A program made the translations under genes and the position numbers. From NCBI RefSeq assembly GCF_030503855.1, contig NZ_CP129971.1:4154001-4218000 (forward strand): DNA of 64,000 nucleotides, in the 5' to 3' direction. This document shows positions 35,830 to 46,094 of the stretch, in pieces. The DNA is from Marivirga salinae (GTDB taxonomy: Bacteria > Bacteroidota > Bacteroidia > Cytophagales > Cyclobacteriaceae). The notes below the pieces were generated by a model, which was not told the DNA's origin, did not search any database, and saw only the letters and a program-made list of their open reading frames with translations. Positions within the stretch are counted from its first letter, which is position 1. Each line of letters opens with the position of its first letter.

Positions 35830-36900
35830 TTATTCTACTGTCTTTTCAATATAATTAGAGTTCAATATACCCAAAGCTCCCATATATTTCACCTTAAAGT
35901 TAATCAAATCCCCCACTTTACGCTTTTCAGGATTGTCTCCTAAATCAATCACTATCATATCGGAACTTGAGCCTACAATTTCAAAATCATAACCTTCCAA
36001 AATCAAATATTTTGGATCAATATCCAAAACCCCAATATCTAATATAGCCCTGTAACTAGTTTCACCATATAAAGATTCATCAATCTCGGTAATTTCTCCT
36101 TGTGGGTTTGCTGCCATTTCACCCATTGGTACTTTCGGCTTTTCAGTAATTTCAATAATTTCAGTAAAAAGCTCCAAACAATCATCGTGCATTCCTTCTA
36201 TAGTGGTTTCATCAAAAAGGTTTGCTCCAAAATAGAGTGTTTCACCAATTCTAAAATGATTAACTCCAGCGGGAATTTGCTTATTCATGATTAATGGAAT
36301 AGTCACAGAAGTTCCACCCGAAACCAAAGGTAATTTTCTATTAAATTTTAATTCTATAATCTGTTTGTATAGACTTAACTGAATAAGTTTATCTTGAGAA
36401 GGCATTACTCCATGCAAGCAGTTCAAATTCGTACCTATTCCTTCAATTTGAATATTAGGCAACTCAAAAACTTTTGCATAAAAATCAATCAAATGATCTC
36501 CCATTACTCCTTCTCGTAAATCACCGGTTTCTACCATAATGATGACTTTATGAGTTTTATTTTGCCTCACCGCCTCATCAGAAAGTAATTTTAAGGTGTA
36601 ATATTCCGTATTCATACTCATATCTGCGTAGCGCACGATATCAGGTATACTTCTTTTTGCAGGTGGTTTGATGTAACAGGTTTTTACTGTAGAATCAATT
36701 TCCTTCACTTTTTGAAGATTTTTGATCCTAGAATCATGGATTTCCCTAAATCCTAAATTGATAACCTCTTTTAGATAGAGTTCGTTGCCACAAAAAAGCT
36801 TTGTTACAGCTCCCCAATCTAGATTATTCTCAGTAAAAAGTTTATGTAAAAAATCAAAGTTATGTTTTAACTTATCTTTATATAATTTTAAAAATGCCAT
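35830..36900 (-). CDS. Ornithine/alanine racemase-like PLP enzyme
   Basis: 356 residues of the fold-type III PLP family close to the Clostridium ornithine racemase group. The Schiff-base Lys is expected at 34 (WGAVTKLFCGN). VETGDLREGVM and VSGGTSVTIPL are typical of the subgroup. RIGETLYFG and the beta-domain end are conserved. Most bacterial Alr sequences carry ADAYGHG instead, so this is a distinct branch with probable activity on larger amino acids. It is 2 bp upstream-coupled to the GNAT gene and 17 bp before the amidohydrolase gene. Confidence 0.8.
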   Translation of the reverse strand: MAFLKLYKDKLKHNFDFLHKLFTENNLDWGAVTKLFCGNELYLKEVINLGFREIHDSRIKNLQKVKEIDSTVKTCYIKPPAKRSIPDIVRYADMSMNTEYYTLKLLSDEAVRQNKTHKVIIMVETGDLREGVMGDHLIDFYAKVFELPNIQIEGIGTNLNCLHGVMPSQDKLIQLSLYKQIIELKFNRKLPLVSGGTSVTIPLIMNKQIPAGVNHFRIGETLYFGANLFDETTIEGMHDDCLELFTEIIEITEKPKVPMGEMAANPQGEITEIDESLYGETSYRAILDIGVLDIDPKYLILEGYDFEIVGSSSDMIVIDLGDNPEKRKVGDLINFKVKYMGALGILNSNYIEKTVE

Positions 36901-36902
36901 GA

Positions 36903-37340
36903 TTATTTTTTTAACCTCATCTCCAAATATTTATTGGTGAAGCCTAATTTCTCGTATAAGAACTTAGCAGGGTTTTCCGGTTCCACATGAAGAGCTATGT
37001 CACCTTTAGCTGTATTAATTGCTTTTTTCATTAATTCTTTCCCAACACCTTTTCCCCTCTGGTCAGCATGAACAGCAATATACACTAATATGTTTTCTGG
37101 GATATAACCCGACATACCTGTTTGATTAACAACTACAGCTCCTTTTATACTTCCACTTTCCCGTGCTAAAACTACAAATCCTCCTTGATGACCAAATGAA
37201 CTGAGTGAATAATCCAAACATTTCATGATATCATCTTTAGCATCACCAAATTCATCGAGGTGGGTATGAAGAAAATCTGCAATCTCATTTTTTTGTAATG
37301 TAGTTGCTGAGTCTATTGAAGTTAGTGTTTGATATTCCAT
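36903..37340 (-). CDS. GNAT N-acetyltransferase
   Basis: 145 residues. Acetyl-CoA motif A is VYIAVHADQRGKGVGKELM, followed by motif B FLYEKLGFTNKYLEM. The substrate is unknown. In this operon (symporter 4 bp upstream, racemase 2 bp downstream) it could acetylate the transported amino acid or reverse the neighbouring amidohydrolase. Cytosolic. The end LRLKK overlaps nothing. Confidence 0.83.
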   Translation of the reverse strand: MEYQTLTSIDSATTLQKNEIADFLHTHLDEFGDAKDDIMKCLDYSLSSFGHQGGFVVLARESGSIKGAVVVNQTGMSGYIPENILVYIAVHADQRGKGVGKELMKKAINTAKGDIALHVEPENPAKFLYEKLGFTNKYLEMRLKK

Positions 37341-37344
37341 GTAA

Positions 37345-38946
37345 TTATTTGTTTTTAGGATATATTAGAGAGTAAGTTACAAAAATTATTGCTGAAAATA
37401 AGATACCAAATACGTTAGGATCTAATCCAAGAGGTAATTTAAATAAAAATTCAGTAAATGGAAGATCAATGATCTGCATTTTATTTATTGATTCTACCAC
37501 TTGACCGGGTGTCATATTTTCTAATTCTATCCCATTAAATTCTAAACTTGACCTTGCTTCACTTATAAATGTTCGTAATTCATCCATTTTAGTTGCAGTA
37601 GCGAAGGTAATTTTATTGGCTTGTAACACTGCAGTTGTCAATCCTCCGGCAATCATAGCCAAAAATGCGGCATTATTATTACTCTTTTTCCAAAACAAGC
37701 CTCCTAAAATCGGTACAAACAAACCGGACACCATAAAAGCATAACTGTAAAGCATTAAGCTTAAAACATTCTCCATTGCACTGGCCAGTAATAGAGCAAT
37801 TGCCCCTACCAATAAAGTTACAATTTGAGAAAGCCTTAACTCCTTTTTATCAGAATTAAATCGGTTGGTAAATTTTTTAATAAAATCAGATACAAAATTT
37901 CCGGATGAAGCCATCAAGCAACTATCAGCCGTGGAAAGAATGGCTGAAAAGTAAGCAGACATCATTAAGCCTAAAAGCCCAACAGGTAATACGGTGGCTA
38001 ACATCATTGGCAAGCCTTTTTCTGGATCAGCTTGGGCAATGTTTTCAGGACCAAGAGCTGCAAACATACCTTGATCTGCCGCTACTCGAGCTAAGAGCCC
38101 TAAGGCTACACCCATAAAAGCCATGATGGGCCATTCAAAAACACCTGCTATAAACCATGCTTTTTTTGCCGTTTTTACATCATGACTAGCATAAATTCTT
38201 TGATATAAAGTCATCCCTACAAACCAAATTGGAATTATAGTGACTACCCAGTAAATTATATCTTGCCAGCTAATATTTGTCAGGGATAACATTTCAGGAT
38301 CCAATGTTTCCTTGATAGCAGACCATCCTCCAACAGCATTATAAGAAAGTGGAATTCCAATAAAAATAAGTCCACTTAATAAAAGTATCCATTGAATGGT
38401 ATCTGTATAAATAACAGCTTTAATACCACCCATAACAGTGTATACCACTGCGATTACACCCATTATAATGAGTGCTTGATTTAAACCTAAATCAGGAAAA
38501 GTACCTGAAGCTAATTTTGCACCTGCTAAAATTTGCGAACTTGTAAAGCCTAAATATCCAATAGCAGAAATCAAAGCCGCTAGTAATGCCGTTTTTTTAT
38601 CAAAAAAATATGCAAATAATTGAGGCATGGTGTGAAATTTATCAAATGCTTTATTTCCTCTTACTACTGGAATAAGAAAAACGGCTGCTAACCATGCACC
38701 AATTAAGCCAGTAAAAAGCATCCACGAACCAGAAATACCGATTGTAAAACCTAATCCACCCAAACCAATAGAAAAACCTCCTCCTACATCTGTGGCCACA
38801 ACACTCAATCCTATATGCCAGCTGGTCATTTTCCTGCCGCCAACATAATAATCGTCCATACCTTTGTTAGACCTCATGAAGTAGTATCCTACTCCTAACA
38901 TAGCCAACATGTAAACAATAAAAATTGAAAGATCTATAATATGCAT
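37345..38946 (-). CDS. Sodium:solute symporter family transporter (SSS)
   Basis: 533 residues with 13-14 hydrophobic helices. MDDYYVGGRKM after the first helix, VGGGFSIGLGGLGF and AILSTADSCLMASS (the Na+-binding helix 8 motif) place it in the SSS/PutP-like family. A loop of about 60 residues between the last two helices is polar. It imports a sugar, amino acid or similar substrate with Na+; the accompanying racemases and amidohydrolase favour an amino acid derivative. First gene of the minus-strand operon. Confidence 0.92.
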   Translation of the reverse strand: MHIIDLSIFIVYMLAMLGVGYYFMRSNKGMDDYYVGGRKMTSWHIGLSVVATDVGGGFSIGLGGLGFTIGISGSWMLFTGLIGAWLAAVFLIPVVRGNKAFDKFHTMPQLFAYFFDKKTALLAALISAIGYLGFTSSQILAGAKLASGTFPDLGLNQALIIMGVIAVVYTVMGGIKAVIYTDTIQWILLLSGLIFIGIPLSYNAVGGWSAIKETLDPEMLSLTNISWQDIIYWVVTIIPIWFVGMTLYQRIYASHDVKTAKKAWFIAGVFEWPIMAFMGVALGLLARVAADQGMFAALGPENIAQADPEKGLPMMLATVLPVGLLGLMMSAYFSAILSTADSCLMASSGNFVSDFIKKFTNRFNSDKKELRLSQIVTLLVGAIALLLASAMENVLSLMLYSYAFMVSGLFVPILGGLFWKKSNNNAAFLAMIAGGLTTAVLQANKITFATATKMDELRTFISEARSSLEFNGIELENMTPGQVVESINKMQIIDLPFTEFLFKLPLGLDPNVFGILFSAIIFVTYSLIYPKNK

Positions 38947-39070
38947 CTGGTAGAAAGTCAGATTAAAATTGTTTTATTCAAAGAAATCTTAAACTACGAA
39001 AAATTTAACACTTGGTGAAATTTGTAGTTCTTTAGAGATGTATGAAATTATTTTATTGAATTTCTCAAAT

Positions 39071-39094
39071 AAAAAAAGGGCCGAAGCCCTTTTT
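39071..39094 (-). terminator. Terminator of the sdhCAB operon
   Basis: aaaaagggc/gcccttttt 9-bp stem with a 4-base loop. On the minus strand it is followed by a T run, 20 bp after the sdhB stop codon. Confidence 0.85.
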
Positions 39095-39113
39095 AATATT
39101 TTATAAAATATGA

Positions 39114-39863
39114 TTAATCTTGAGAACCTATTTTAGCACCAAGGTATTCTCTATTCATTCTTGCAATATTAGACAAATCAATGCCTTTTGGACATTCAGC
39201 CGAACATGCACCAGTGTTTGTACAAGCTCCAAATCCTTCTTCATCCATTTGTGCAACCATTTTTTGCGCTCTTTCTGCACCTTCTACTTTTCCTTGTGGT
39301 AGCATAGATAATTGTGAGATTTTAGCACTCACAAATAACATAGCTGAAGCATTTTTACATGCTGCAACACAAGCTCCACATCCAATACAAGTAGCTGAAT
39401 CAAATGCTTCATCTGCTACAGATTTAGGAATTGGAATTTCATTAGCATCGGGTGTTCCACCAGTATTTACACTAACATAACCACCCGCTTGAATCACTCT
39501 GTCAAATGCACTTCTGTCTACAGCCAAATCTTTTACCACAGGAAAAGCACTAGCTCTCCAAGGCTCTATCGTAATGGTTTCTCCATCTTGGAAACTTCTC
39601 ATGTGCAACTGACAAGTGGTTACGCCTCTTAATGGACCGTGAGGTTCACCATTTATATACATACTACACATTCCACAGATTCCTTCGCGACAATCGTGAT
39701 CGAAATGCACTGGATCTTCATCTTTATCGATTAATTGTTCATTTAAAACATCAATCATTTCTAAGAATGACATATCTGATGACACACCATCCAATTCATA
39801 TGTTTTAAATGCTCCTTTATCTTGATTATTTTTCTGTCTCCAGATTTTCAAATTGAATTTCAT
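39114..39863 (-). CDS. sdhB: Succinate dehydrogenase / fumarate reductase iron-sulfur subunit
   Basis: 249 residues. The plant-type [2Fe-2S] cluster region is [15 protein letters not shown]. The [4Fe-4S] and [3Fe-4S] ligands are [11 protein letters not shown] and [14 protein letters not shown]. It carries electrons from SdhA flavin to the membrane cytochrome. Last gene of the three-gene operon; 27 bp after sdhA. The terminator follows directly. Confidence 0.96.
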   Translation of the reverse strand: MKFNLKIWRQKNNQDKGAFKTYELDGVSSDMSFLEMIDVLNEQLIDKDEDPVHFDHDCREGICGMCSMYINGEPHGPLRGVTTCQLHMRSFQDGETITIEPWRASAFPVVKDLAVDRSAFDRVIQAGGYVSVNTGGTPDANEIPIPKSVADEAFDSATCIGCGACVAACKNASAMLFVSAKISQLSMLPQGKVEGAERAQKMVAQMDEEGFGACTNTGACSAECPKGIDLSNIARMNREYLGAKIGSQD

Positions 39864-39890
39864 AATTAAAATATTTTTGGTGACTAAAGC

Positions 39891-41825
39891 TTATTTATAG
39901 CTTCTTTGCGTCAGTTTCACATTTTCAAATATCAATTGCTCTTTATGAAGCTTTTCCGGTTGTTCAGGACCAGTATATTCCCAAGCAGCTACATAAGCAA
40001 AATCTTCATCATTTCGTTTTGCTTCGCCTTCTGGCGTTTGATGCTCCTCTCGGAAGTGACCTCCACATGATTCTTCTCTGTGTAAAGCATCATCTATCAT
40101 CAATTCACCTTGCTCTAAGAAATCTGCTACCCTTGAAGCCTTTTCCAAAGAACTGTTGAATTCTTCATTAGTACCCAACACTTTTACATTCTTCCAGAAG
40201 TCTGCTCTCAATTCCCTTACCAAATCTTTAGCTTTTTTCAACCCTTCAGCAGTTCTGGACATCCCACAATAATCCCACATGACTTTTCCTAATTCCTTGT
40301 GGTATTGGTCAACAGATTTTGTTCCTTTAATTGAAAGGAGTTTATCGATATTTTCTTTTACCGATTTCTCCGCTTCTTTGAATGCTTCGTGGTCAGTTCC
40401 GATTTTCTCGTATTTCTCTCCAGCTAAATAGTTTCCTATTGTATATGGAAGAACAAAGTATCCATCTGCCAAACCTTGCATCAATGCACTTGCTCCTAAT
40501 CTATTTGCTCCGTGATCCGAGAAGTTTGATTCTCCAGTAGCATACAATCCGTCAACATTTGTTTTCAAATTGTAATCAACCCAAAGACCGCCCATGGTAT
40601 AATGAACCGCAGGATAAATCATCATCGGCTCTTTGTAAGGATTACTTCCGGTTATTTGTCTATACATATCAAACAAATTACCATATTTTCCAGCAATTGT
40701 ATCTTCTCCATCTCTGTTAATAGCATCTCTAAAATCAAGATAAACTGCTTTACCAGATGAATTTACTCCTCTACCTTCATCACAAACATACTTGGCATTT
40801 CTAGAAGCTACATCACGAGGAACCAAATTACCAAATGCTGGATATTTAGTTTCTAAGTAATAATCTCTTTCATCCTCGCTTAAGTCGTTAGGATGAATTT
40901 CTTTATTTCGTATTTTCTCTGCTAATTCTTTTGTTTTAGGTACCCAAACTCGACCATCATTTCTTAATGATTCTGACATTAAGGTCAGTTTAGATTGGTG
41001 GTCACCACTAACTGGAATACAAGTCGGGTGAATTTGAGTATAGCAAGGATTTGCCATCAAAGCACCTTTTTTATGCGCTCTCCAGGCAGCTGTAACGTTT
41101 GAACCCATTGCGTTAGTTGACAAGTAGAATACGTTTCCATATCCACCTGAAGCCAAAACAACTGCATGAGCACTGTGAGATTCAATTTTTCCAGTTACTA
41201 AATTACGAGTTACTATACCTCTAGCTTTTCCATCTACCATCACAAGATCTAGCATTTCAGTTCTTGGAAAAAGCTCTACTTTACCATTCGCCACTTGACG
41301 GCTCAATGCGCTGTATGCACCTAATAATAATTGCTGGCCAGTTTGACCACGAGCGTAAAATGTACGTGAAACTTGTGCTCCACCAAAAGAACGGTTGGCT
41401 AACAATCCACCATATTCTCTTGCAAAAGGAACACCTTGTGCCACACATTGGTCAATGATATTGACACTTACTTCAGCTAATCTGTAAACATTAGCTTCTC
41501 TTGAGCGGTAATCTCCACCTTTAATAGTATCATAAAACAAACGGTAAACACTGTCCCCGTCATTTTGATAGTTTTTTGCGGCATTTATCCCACCTTGAGC
41601 AGCGATAGAGTGTGCTCTTCTTGGACTATCTTGAAAGCAAAATGCTTTTACATTATATCCAAGTTCGGCCAAAGATGCGGATGCAGAAGCTCCTGCTAAA
41701 CCAGTCCCCACTACGATTACATCGTATTTACGCTTGTTAGCCGGATTCACCAGCTTCACATTAAATTTATGATTCGTCCATTTCTCTGCTAATGGACCTT
41801 CAGGTATTTTTGATTCTAAATTCAT
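39891..41825 (-). CDS. sdhA: Succinate dehydrogenase / fumarate reductase flavoprotein subunit
   Basis: 644 residues. The Rossmann motif [19 protein letters not shown] is near residue 37. [19 protein letters not shown] contains the His that covalently binds [19 protein letters not shown] and the capping-domain residues ([23 protein letters not shown]) are all present. Oxidises succinate to fumarate at the inner face of the membrane in the citric-acid cycle. It is 16 bp after sdhC. Confidence 0.96.
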   Translation of the reverse strand: MNLESKIPEGPLAEKWTNHKFNVKLVNPANKRKYDVIVVGTGLAGASASASLAELGYNVKAFCFQDSPRRAHSIAAQGGINAAKNYQNDGDSVYRLFYDTIKGGDYRSREANVYRLAEVSVNIIDQCVAQGVPFAREYGGLLANRSFGGAQVSRTFYARGQTGQQLLLGAYSALSRQVANGKVELFPRTEMLDLVMVDGKARGIVTRNLVTGKIESHSAHAVVLASGGYGNVFYLSTNAMGSNVTAAWRAHKKGALMANPCYTQIHPTCIPVSGDHQSKLTLMSESLRNDGRVWVPKTKELAEKIRNKEIHPNDLSEDERDYYLETKYPAFGNLVPRDVASRNAKYVCDEGRGVNSSGKAVYLDFRDAINRDGEDTIAGKYGNLFDMYRQITGSNPYKEPMMIYPAVHYTMGGLWVDYNLKTNVDGLYATGESNFSDHGANRLGASALMQGLADGYFVLPYTIGNYLAGEKYEKIGTDHEAFKEAEKSVKENIDKLLSIKGTKSVDQYHKELGKVMWDYCGMSRTAEGLKKAKDLVRELRADFWKNVKVLGTNEEFNSSLEKASRVADFLEQGELMIDDALHREESCGGHFREEHQTPEGEAKRNDEDFAYVAAWEYTGPEQPEKLHKEQLIFENVKLTQRSYK

Positions 41826-41841
41826 AGTACAGTAATTATCC

Positions 41842-42513
41842 TTAACTATTGAAAAACATGATTAATGGAATACTAGCAAATGCAGCCGGAATAAGGATTG
41901 CATAAACGATTCCTAATTTTTTAATGAATGGAGTATATTTTTTGTGGTTTATTCCTAGTGTTTGAAACGCACTAGAAAATCCATGTGATAAATGAAAGGC
42001 TAAACCAATCATACAAACAACATACAAAGCAACATACCACCATTGTGAGAATGCCTCCTTAACTATAAGATACAAGTCTTTGTTTCCAAATTCATCTACC
42101 GGCATAGTTCCAAATTTCATTTCAAACCAAAAACTTCTCATGTGAATTACTAAGAATACCAAAATGATAAATCCAAGGATCCCCATATTTCTGGAAGAGA
42201 AAGAACTGTTTGCAGATCCTTTTACTTTATCATATCCCACTGGTCTTGCAGCCCTATTTTTTCTCGCCAGAGCAATCGACATTACAATATGAAGCAAAAT
42301 AAATGCATAAAGTCCATAAGATGCAGTCTTGATAATTGGATTTGAAGTCATAAACTTTGCATACTCATTAAATGCTACTCCTCCGTCATCTGCTAATAAC
42401 TGAAAATTCCCTGCTAAGTGGACAACCAAAAAAATGATTAAAAACAAACCGGTAAGTGACATCACCAATTTCCTACCGATTGTACTTGTTAAAGTGTCAG
42501 AAAGCCAACTCAT
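41842..42513 (-). CDS. sdhC: Succinate dehydrogenase cytochrome b subunit
   Basis: 223 residues with five transmembrane helices. Conserved heme-ligand histidines lie within helices at about 27 (VVHLAG), 75 (LLHIV), 122 (VIHMR) and 168 (LSHGF), which fits the two-heme B-type SQR/QFR anchor found in Bacteroidota. It passes electrons to menaquinone. First gene of the operon. Confidence 0.93.
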   Translation of the reverse strand: MSWLSDTLTSTIGRKLVMSLTGLFLIIFLVVHLAGNFQLLADDGGVAFNEYAKFMTSNPIIKTASYGLYAFILLHIVMSIALARKNRAARPVGYDKVKGSANSSFSSRNMGILGFIILVFLVIHMRSFWFEMKFGTMPVDEFGNKDLYLIVKEAFSQWWYVALYVVCMIGLAFHLSHGFSSAFQTLGINHKKYTPFIKKLGIVYAILIPAAFASIPLIMFFNS

Positions 42514-42557
42514 ATATTTTATCTTAATTTAATAGGTTTATAATAAAATGTTCGTCT

Positions 42558-42588
42558 CAAAGTTACATTTGGAACACTTAGAAAACAA
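42558..42588 (-). promoter_or_regulatory. sdhCAB promoter
   Basis: On the minus strand the -33 TTG (42586-42588) is separated by 20 bp from the exact -7 box TAACTTTG (42558-42565). This gives a start site near 42551 and a leader of about 38 nt. Confidence 0.6.
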
Positions 42589-42600
42589 TTGTGTTTTCTA
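42579..42600. promoter_or_regulatory. Perfect palindrome over the -33 region of sdhCAB
   Basis: Arms tagaaaaca and tgttttcta (9 bp each, no mismatch) around a 4-bp centre. It covers the -33 TTG of the sdh promoter, so a bound protein would block or modulate it. It does not match the CRP/FNR consensus. No second copy was found elsewhere in the window. Confidence 0.55.
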
Positions 42601-42718
42601 TTTTAAACAATTCTAAATAATATCTCATTTAAATTTTAGGTTAAATGAAATGTTATGATGAATTAAGAACATATTTTATTAAATTAACGTTTTAAGTTTT
42701 CGCATTGAAAAGATACCT

Positions 42719-45508
42719 GTGAAAAAAACATTCCTCATTATATTATTTACATTTATTAGTTTATATGGCTCATATGGAACTCATATCAGAGCTGGGGAAA
42801 TTACTGCAAAAAGATTAGGGTGTAGTGGCCTTACTTTTGAATTCACCTTAACTGCCTATCGAGATACAGGTTCGGATATTCTTTTTGGAAATGGAGAATT
42901 CGATTTTGGCGATGGAGAAACTATCATGCTGAACCCTGATGGATTCAGCAGAAAAGAAATTATTGATGATGAAATTGAATTAGTAGAATTTAAAATCGAG
43001 CATACTTATTCCTCCAATGGTGATTATACTGTATCTTATGTAGAAGATTTTAGGAATGTCGGAATTATTAATATGAGTAATTCCGGTTCTGTTTCATTTT
43101 ATGTAGAAACGACTATTCGAATTGATCCATTCTTTGGCTGTAATAACACACCTATCTTTTTAATTCCTCCTGTGGATAAAGGAGCAGTTGGTGTTCTTTT
43201 CTACCACAATCCAGGAGCATATGATGCAAATGGAGATAGTATTGCTTTTAAAATGGTGACTCCGCAAAGTAGACAAGGCGTTGATGTCCCTAATTTTAGA
43301 TCACCAGAGATAGCAGCAGGAGGACAAAACAGCCAACAAACTGGACCTGCAACTTTAACATTAGATGAGGTTTTAGGTGATTTAATCTGGGATGCACCAG
43401 GATTAAAAGGTGAATTTAATGTAGCATTTATAGCAGAGGAATGGAGAAAAATTGCTGGTGAATGGCAATTTTTAGGAAGTGTTACACGTGACATGCAAAT
43501 TATTGTAGATGAAACAGAAAATGATCCACCTGAAATTGAAGTCCCATTAGATACCTGTATTGAGGCTGGCACTTTGCTAGAAGCCACCATTATAGCTACT
43601 GATCCAAACCCTGAATCTTTAGTGAAGATTGAAGGTTTTGGTGGACCTTTCATTTTGGATCCTCCAGCAACTCTTTCCCCTGATCCTGCAGTTTTTGGAG
43701 AGTCACCTACTCAAGCTTCCTTTTCTTGGCAAACTGATTGTTCTCACATAAGAGAAGACCCCTATTTAGTTCGATTTAAAGCTACGGATAATGGCCCTGG
43801 TTTGCGGTTAACTGCTTTTGAAACTTGGAGTGTAACCGTAGTCCCCCCTTCACCAAAAGATGTAGTAGCCGAAAGCAAGCCTCAACGTTCCATTGAAATC
43901 AGTTGGGAAGAATATGATTGTGGCGATGCAGAAGTGGTTCAAGTTTATAGAAGAGTAGATAGTTTCGAATTTGAACCAGAAAACTGTGAAATTGGAATTC
44001 CTGAAAACGGAGGTTATGAATTAATAGGTGCAGTTCCAGTAAATCAAAATTCATTTTTAGACAATAATGCAGGGCGTGGGCTAGATTTTGGAGCTACATA
44101 TTGTTATAGGTTAGTAGCTGTTTTTGAACTTCCTAAAGGTGGGGTTAGCTATGCATCTGAAGAAGTATGTCAGAAAATTGATGCTACTGGTCCTATTATA
44201 ACCAATGTTACAGTTGATGAAACAGACACAAAAAATGGAAAAATTACATTAAGTTGGTTGCCGCCTTTTGAAATTGATATTGCACAATACCCACCACCTT
44301 ACCAATATAGAATTTTAAGAAGCTCTGGTGAAGCATTCGAAGATATCGGTACGGTAGAAGATGATACCACTTTTACAGATTCAGGTATAAATACATTAGA
44401 AAACACTTACAGCTATCAATTAGAATTGTATTTGGCAAGCGATCAAGTTTCTAATGAAAATCTTATAGAAATATCAGGTAAAGCTTCAAGCGTAAGGCTT
44501 TCCTCAGTTGGACTATTTGAATCAATCGAATTAAATTGGTCAGCCGATGTACCTTGGTCCAATACTAATCAAGATCATCCATATCACTATATCTATAGAA
44601 ATAAAGTAAATACAAATCCTGACCAACTTGTGTTAATCGATTCTGTTGAAGTGACACAACAAGGATTTAATTACTTAGATAGCGGTCAAGTAAATGGACA
44701 GAATTTATCCAATATGGAGGAATATTGTTATTATGTAACTACTTCCGGAGGTTATGGAAATGAAGATATATTTGAACCATTACTAAATGACTCTCAAATC
44801 TTATGCGCAATGCCAGATGATCAAATTGATCCGTGTCCGCCATTTGATGTAGGTTTCCAAATTGATTCTCCTGATAGATGTCTAGAATTCTTATCAGATA
44901 AAGATTGTGAATTCAACCAGTTTCAAAATGAGCTATATTGGGAATCTGATTTATCCGACAGCTGCGACAGTGAAATTAGTTATTATGAAGTGTTCTTTAA
45001 AAATGAAATAGAGAGTGAATTTGAGTTAATAGGCACAACTCGGGACACCTTCTTTATTCATGACGATCTTCTTGAATTTGCTGGATGCTACACCATCAGA
45101 GCCGTAGACCAATCAGAAAACAGAAGTGAATTTTCTGAAACTTTCTGTAAAGAAAATTGCCCTAACATTGAATTTCCTAATGTCTTCACCCCAAATGATG
45201 ATGGAAAAAATGATTTTTTCACTCCTTTCTTTCAAAAGCCTAATGAACCAGGTTCAATACCGCTTGACAAATGCCCTAGGTTTTTAGAGAAAATTGTTTT
45301 TAATGTTTACAATAGATATGGTAAGCAAGTTTATACTTATGAAAGTGGTGGTGAAAATGGCTTATATATTAACTGGGATGGAACAAATTTCAATGGAGAA
45401 CCATTACCATCAGCTACCTATTTCTTTGAAGCAATTGTTACTTTTGATATGTTAAGACCTGAAAACAGACAAAAAAGGTATAAAGGATATGTTCAAATCA
45501 TAAGGTAA
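42719..45508 (+). CDS. Large secreted multi-domain surface protein with gliding-motility / type IX secretion C-terminal domain
   Basis: 929 residues starting at GTG. Signal peptide 1-20 (SLYGSYG-T), then GTHIRAGEIT, an N-terminal domain like those of Bacteroidota PKD/gliding-associated proteins. Several fibronectin-type/beta-sandwich domains fill about 250-800 (SIEISWEEYDC, KITLSWLPPFEI). The C-terminal 110 residues begin CPNIEFPNVFTPNDDGKNDFF and end in YKGYVQIIR, which is the CHU_C/type B sorting signal of type IX secretion. Probably exported to the cell surface and anchored. The next gene starts immediately after its stop. Confidence 0.9.
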   Translation: MKKTFLIILFTFISLYGSYGTHIRAGEITAKRLGCSGLTFEFTLTAYRDTGSDILFGNGEFDFGDGETIMLNPDGFSRKEIIDDEIELVEFKIEHTYSSNGDYTVSYVEDFRNVGIINMSNSGSVSFYVETTIRIDPFFGCNNTPIFLIPPVDKGAVGVLFYHNPGAYDANGDSIAFKMVTPQSRQGVDVPNFRSPEIAAGGQNSQQTGPATLTLDEVLGDLIWDAPGLKGEFNVAFIAEEWRKIAGEWQFLGSVTRDMQIIVDETENDPPEIEVPLDTCIEAGTLLEATIIATDPNPESLVKIEGFGGPFILDPPATLSPDPAVFGESPTQASFSWQTDCSHIREDPYLVRFKATDNGPGLRLTAFETWSVTVVPPSPKDVVAESKPQRSIEISWEEYDCGDAEVVQVYRRVDSFEFEPENCEIGIPENGGYELIGAVPVNQNSFLDNNAGRGLDFGATYCYRLVAVFELPKGGVSYASEEVCQKIDATGPIITNVTVDETDTKNGKITLSWLPPFEIDIAQYPPPYQYRILRSSGEAFEDIGTVEDDTTFTDSGINTLENTYSYQLELYLASDQVSNENLIEISGKASSVRLSSVGLFESIELNWSADVPWSNTNQDHPYHYIYRNKVNTNPDQLVLIDSVEVTQQGFNYLDSGQVNGQNLSNMEEYCYYVTTSGGYGNEDIFEPLLNDSQILCAMPDDQIDPCPPFDVGFQIDSPDRCLEFLSDKDCEFNQFQNELYWESDLSDSCDSEISYYEVFFKNEIESEFELIGTTRDTFFIHDDLLEFAGCYTIRAVDQSENRSEFSETFCKENCPNIEFPNVFTPNDDGKNDFFTPFFQKPNEPGSIPLDKCPRFLEKIVFNVYNRYGKQVYTYESGGENGLYINWDGTNFNGEPLPSATYFFEAIVTFDMLRPENRQKRYKGYVQIIR

Positions 45509-45913
45509 TTGGAGCATCAAAAACCGATCATATTTTTCGATGGGGTCTGTAATTTATGCAATGGAGCTATAAATTTTATTATAGACAGAGACAAAAAAGG
45601 TCATTTCAAATTTGCTCCCTTGCAATCAAATGTAGCTAAAAACTATGTCTCTCAGCAAATCATTAATAATACCGATAGTATCATTCTCTGGAAAGCTGAC
45701 CAATTATATTCAAAAAGTACTGCTGCCTTAAAAATTGCCCGACATTTAGATGGCGCTTGGAAGGGTTTATATGTTTTAATTATCATACCAAAATTCATAA
45801 GAGATTTTGTTTACGATATTATTGCTAAAAAACGATATAAATGGTTTGGCAAAAGAGACAGTTGCAGAATGCCAACAAAAGATATCAAAAATAGATTCTT
45901 AGAAATGGATTAA
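45509..45913 (+). CDS. DCC-family thiol-disulfide oxidoreductase (DUF393)
   Basis: 134 residues. The DCC motif DGVCNLCNG (residues 11-19) and the body FAPLQSN, SKSTAALKIARHL and KRYKWFGKRDSCRMP define the family. Start is TTG at 45509, directly after the stop of the surface protein (0 bp gap); no ATG is available in frame before the motif. The family is thought to have thioredoxin-fold redox activity; the partner is unknown. Confidence 0.88.
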   Translation: MEHQKPIIFFDGVCNLCNGAINFIIDRDKKGHFKFAPLQSNVAKNYVSQQIINNTDSIILWKADQLYSKSTAALKIARHLDGAWKGLYVLIIIPKFIRDFVYDIIAKKRYKWFGKRDSCRMPTKDIKNRFLEMD

Positions 45914-46094
45914 GCTACTTAATTCTAATCTCCCTGAGTCTAGTTTAATTTTTATATTAACTTTCCAAAGTAGGTATTGATTTAATCCGAAAGGGAATTA
46001 GAGTTTCATTAAGTATTTATTTGTTCAAACTTTGGAAAAGTTTATAACTTGCCACGAAATTTACATTCTGAAATAAAATCATAAAAAATAATCT

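Noticed and set aside
43201..43653. 150-codon minus-strand ORF
   Set aside because: Antisense shadow of the large type IX-secreted protein gene, with no domain.
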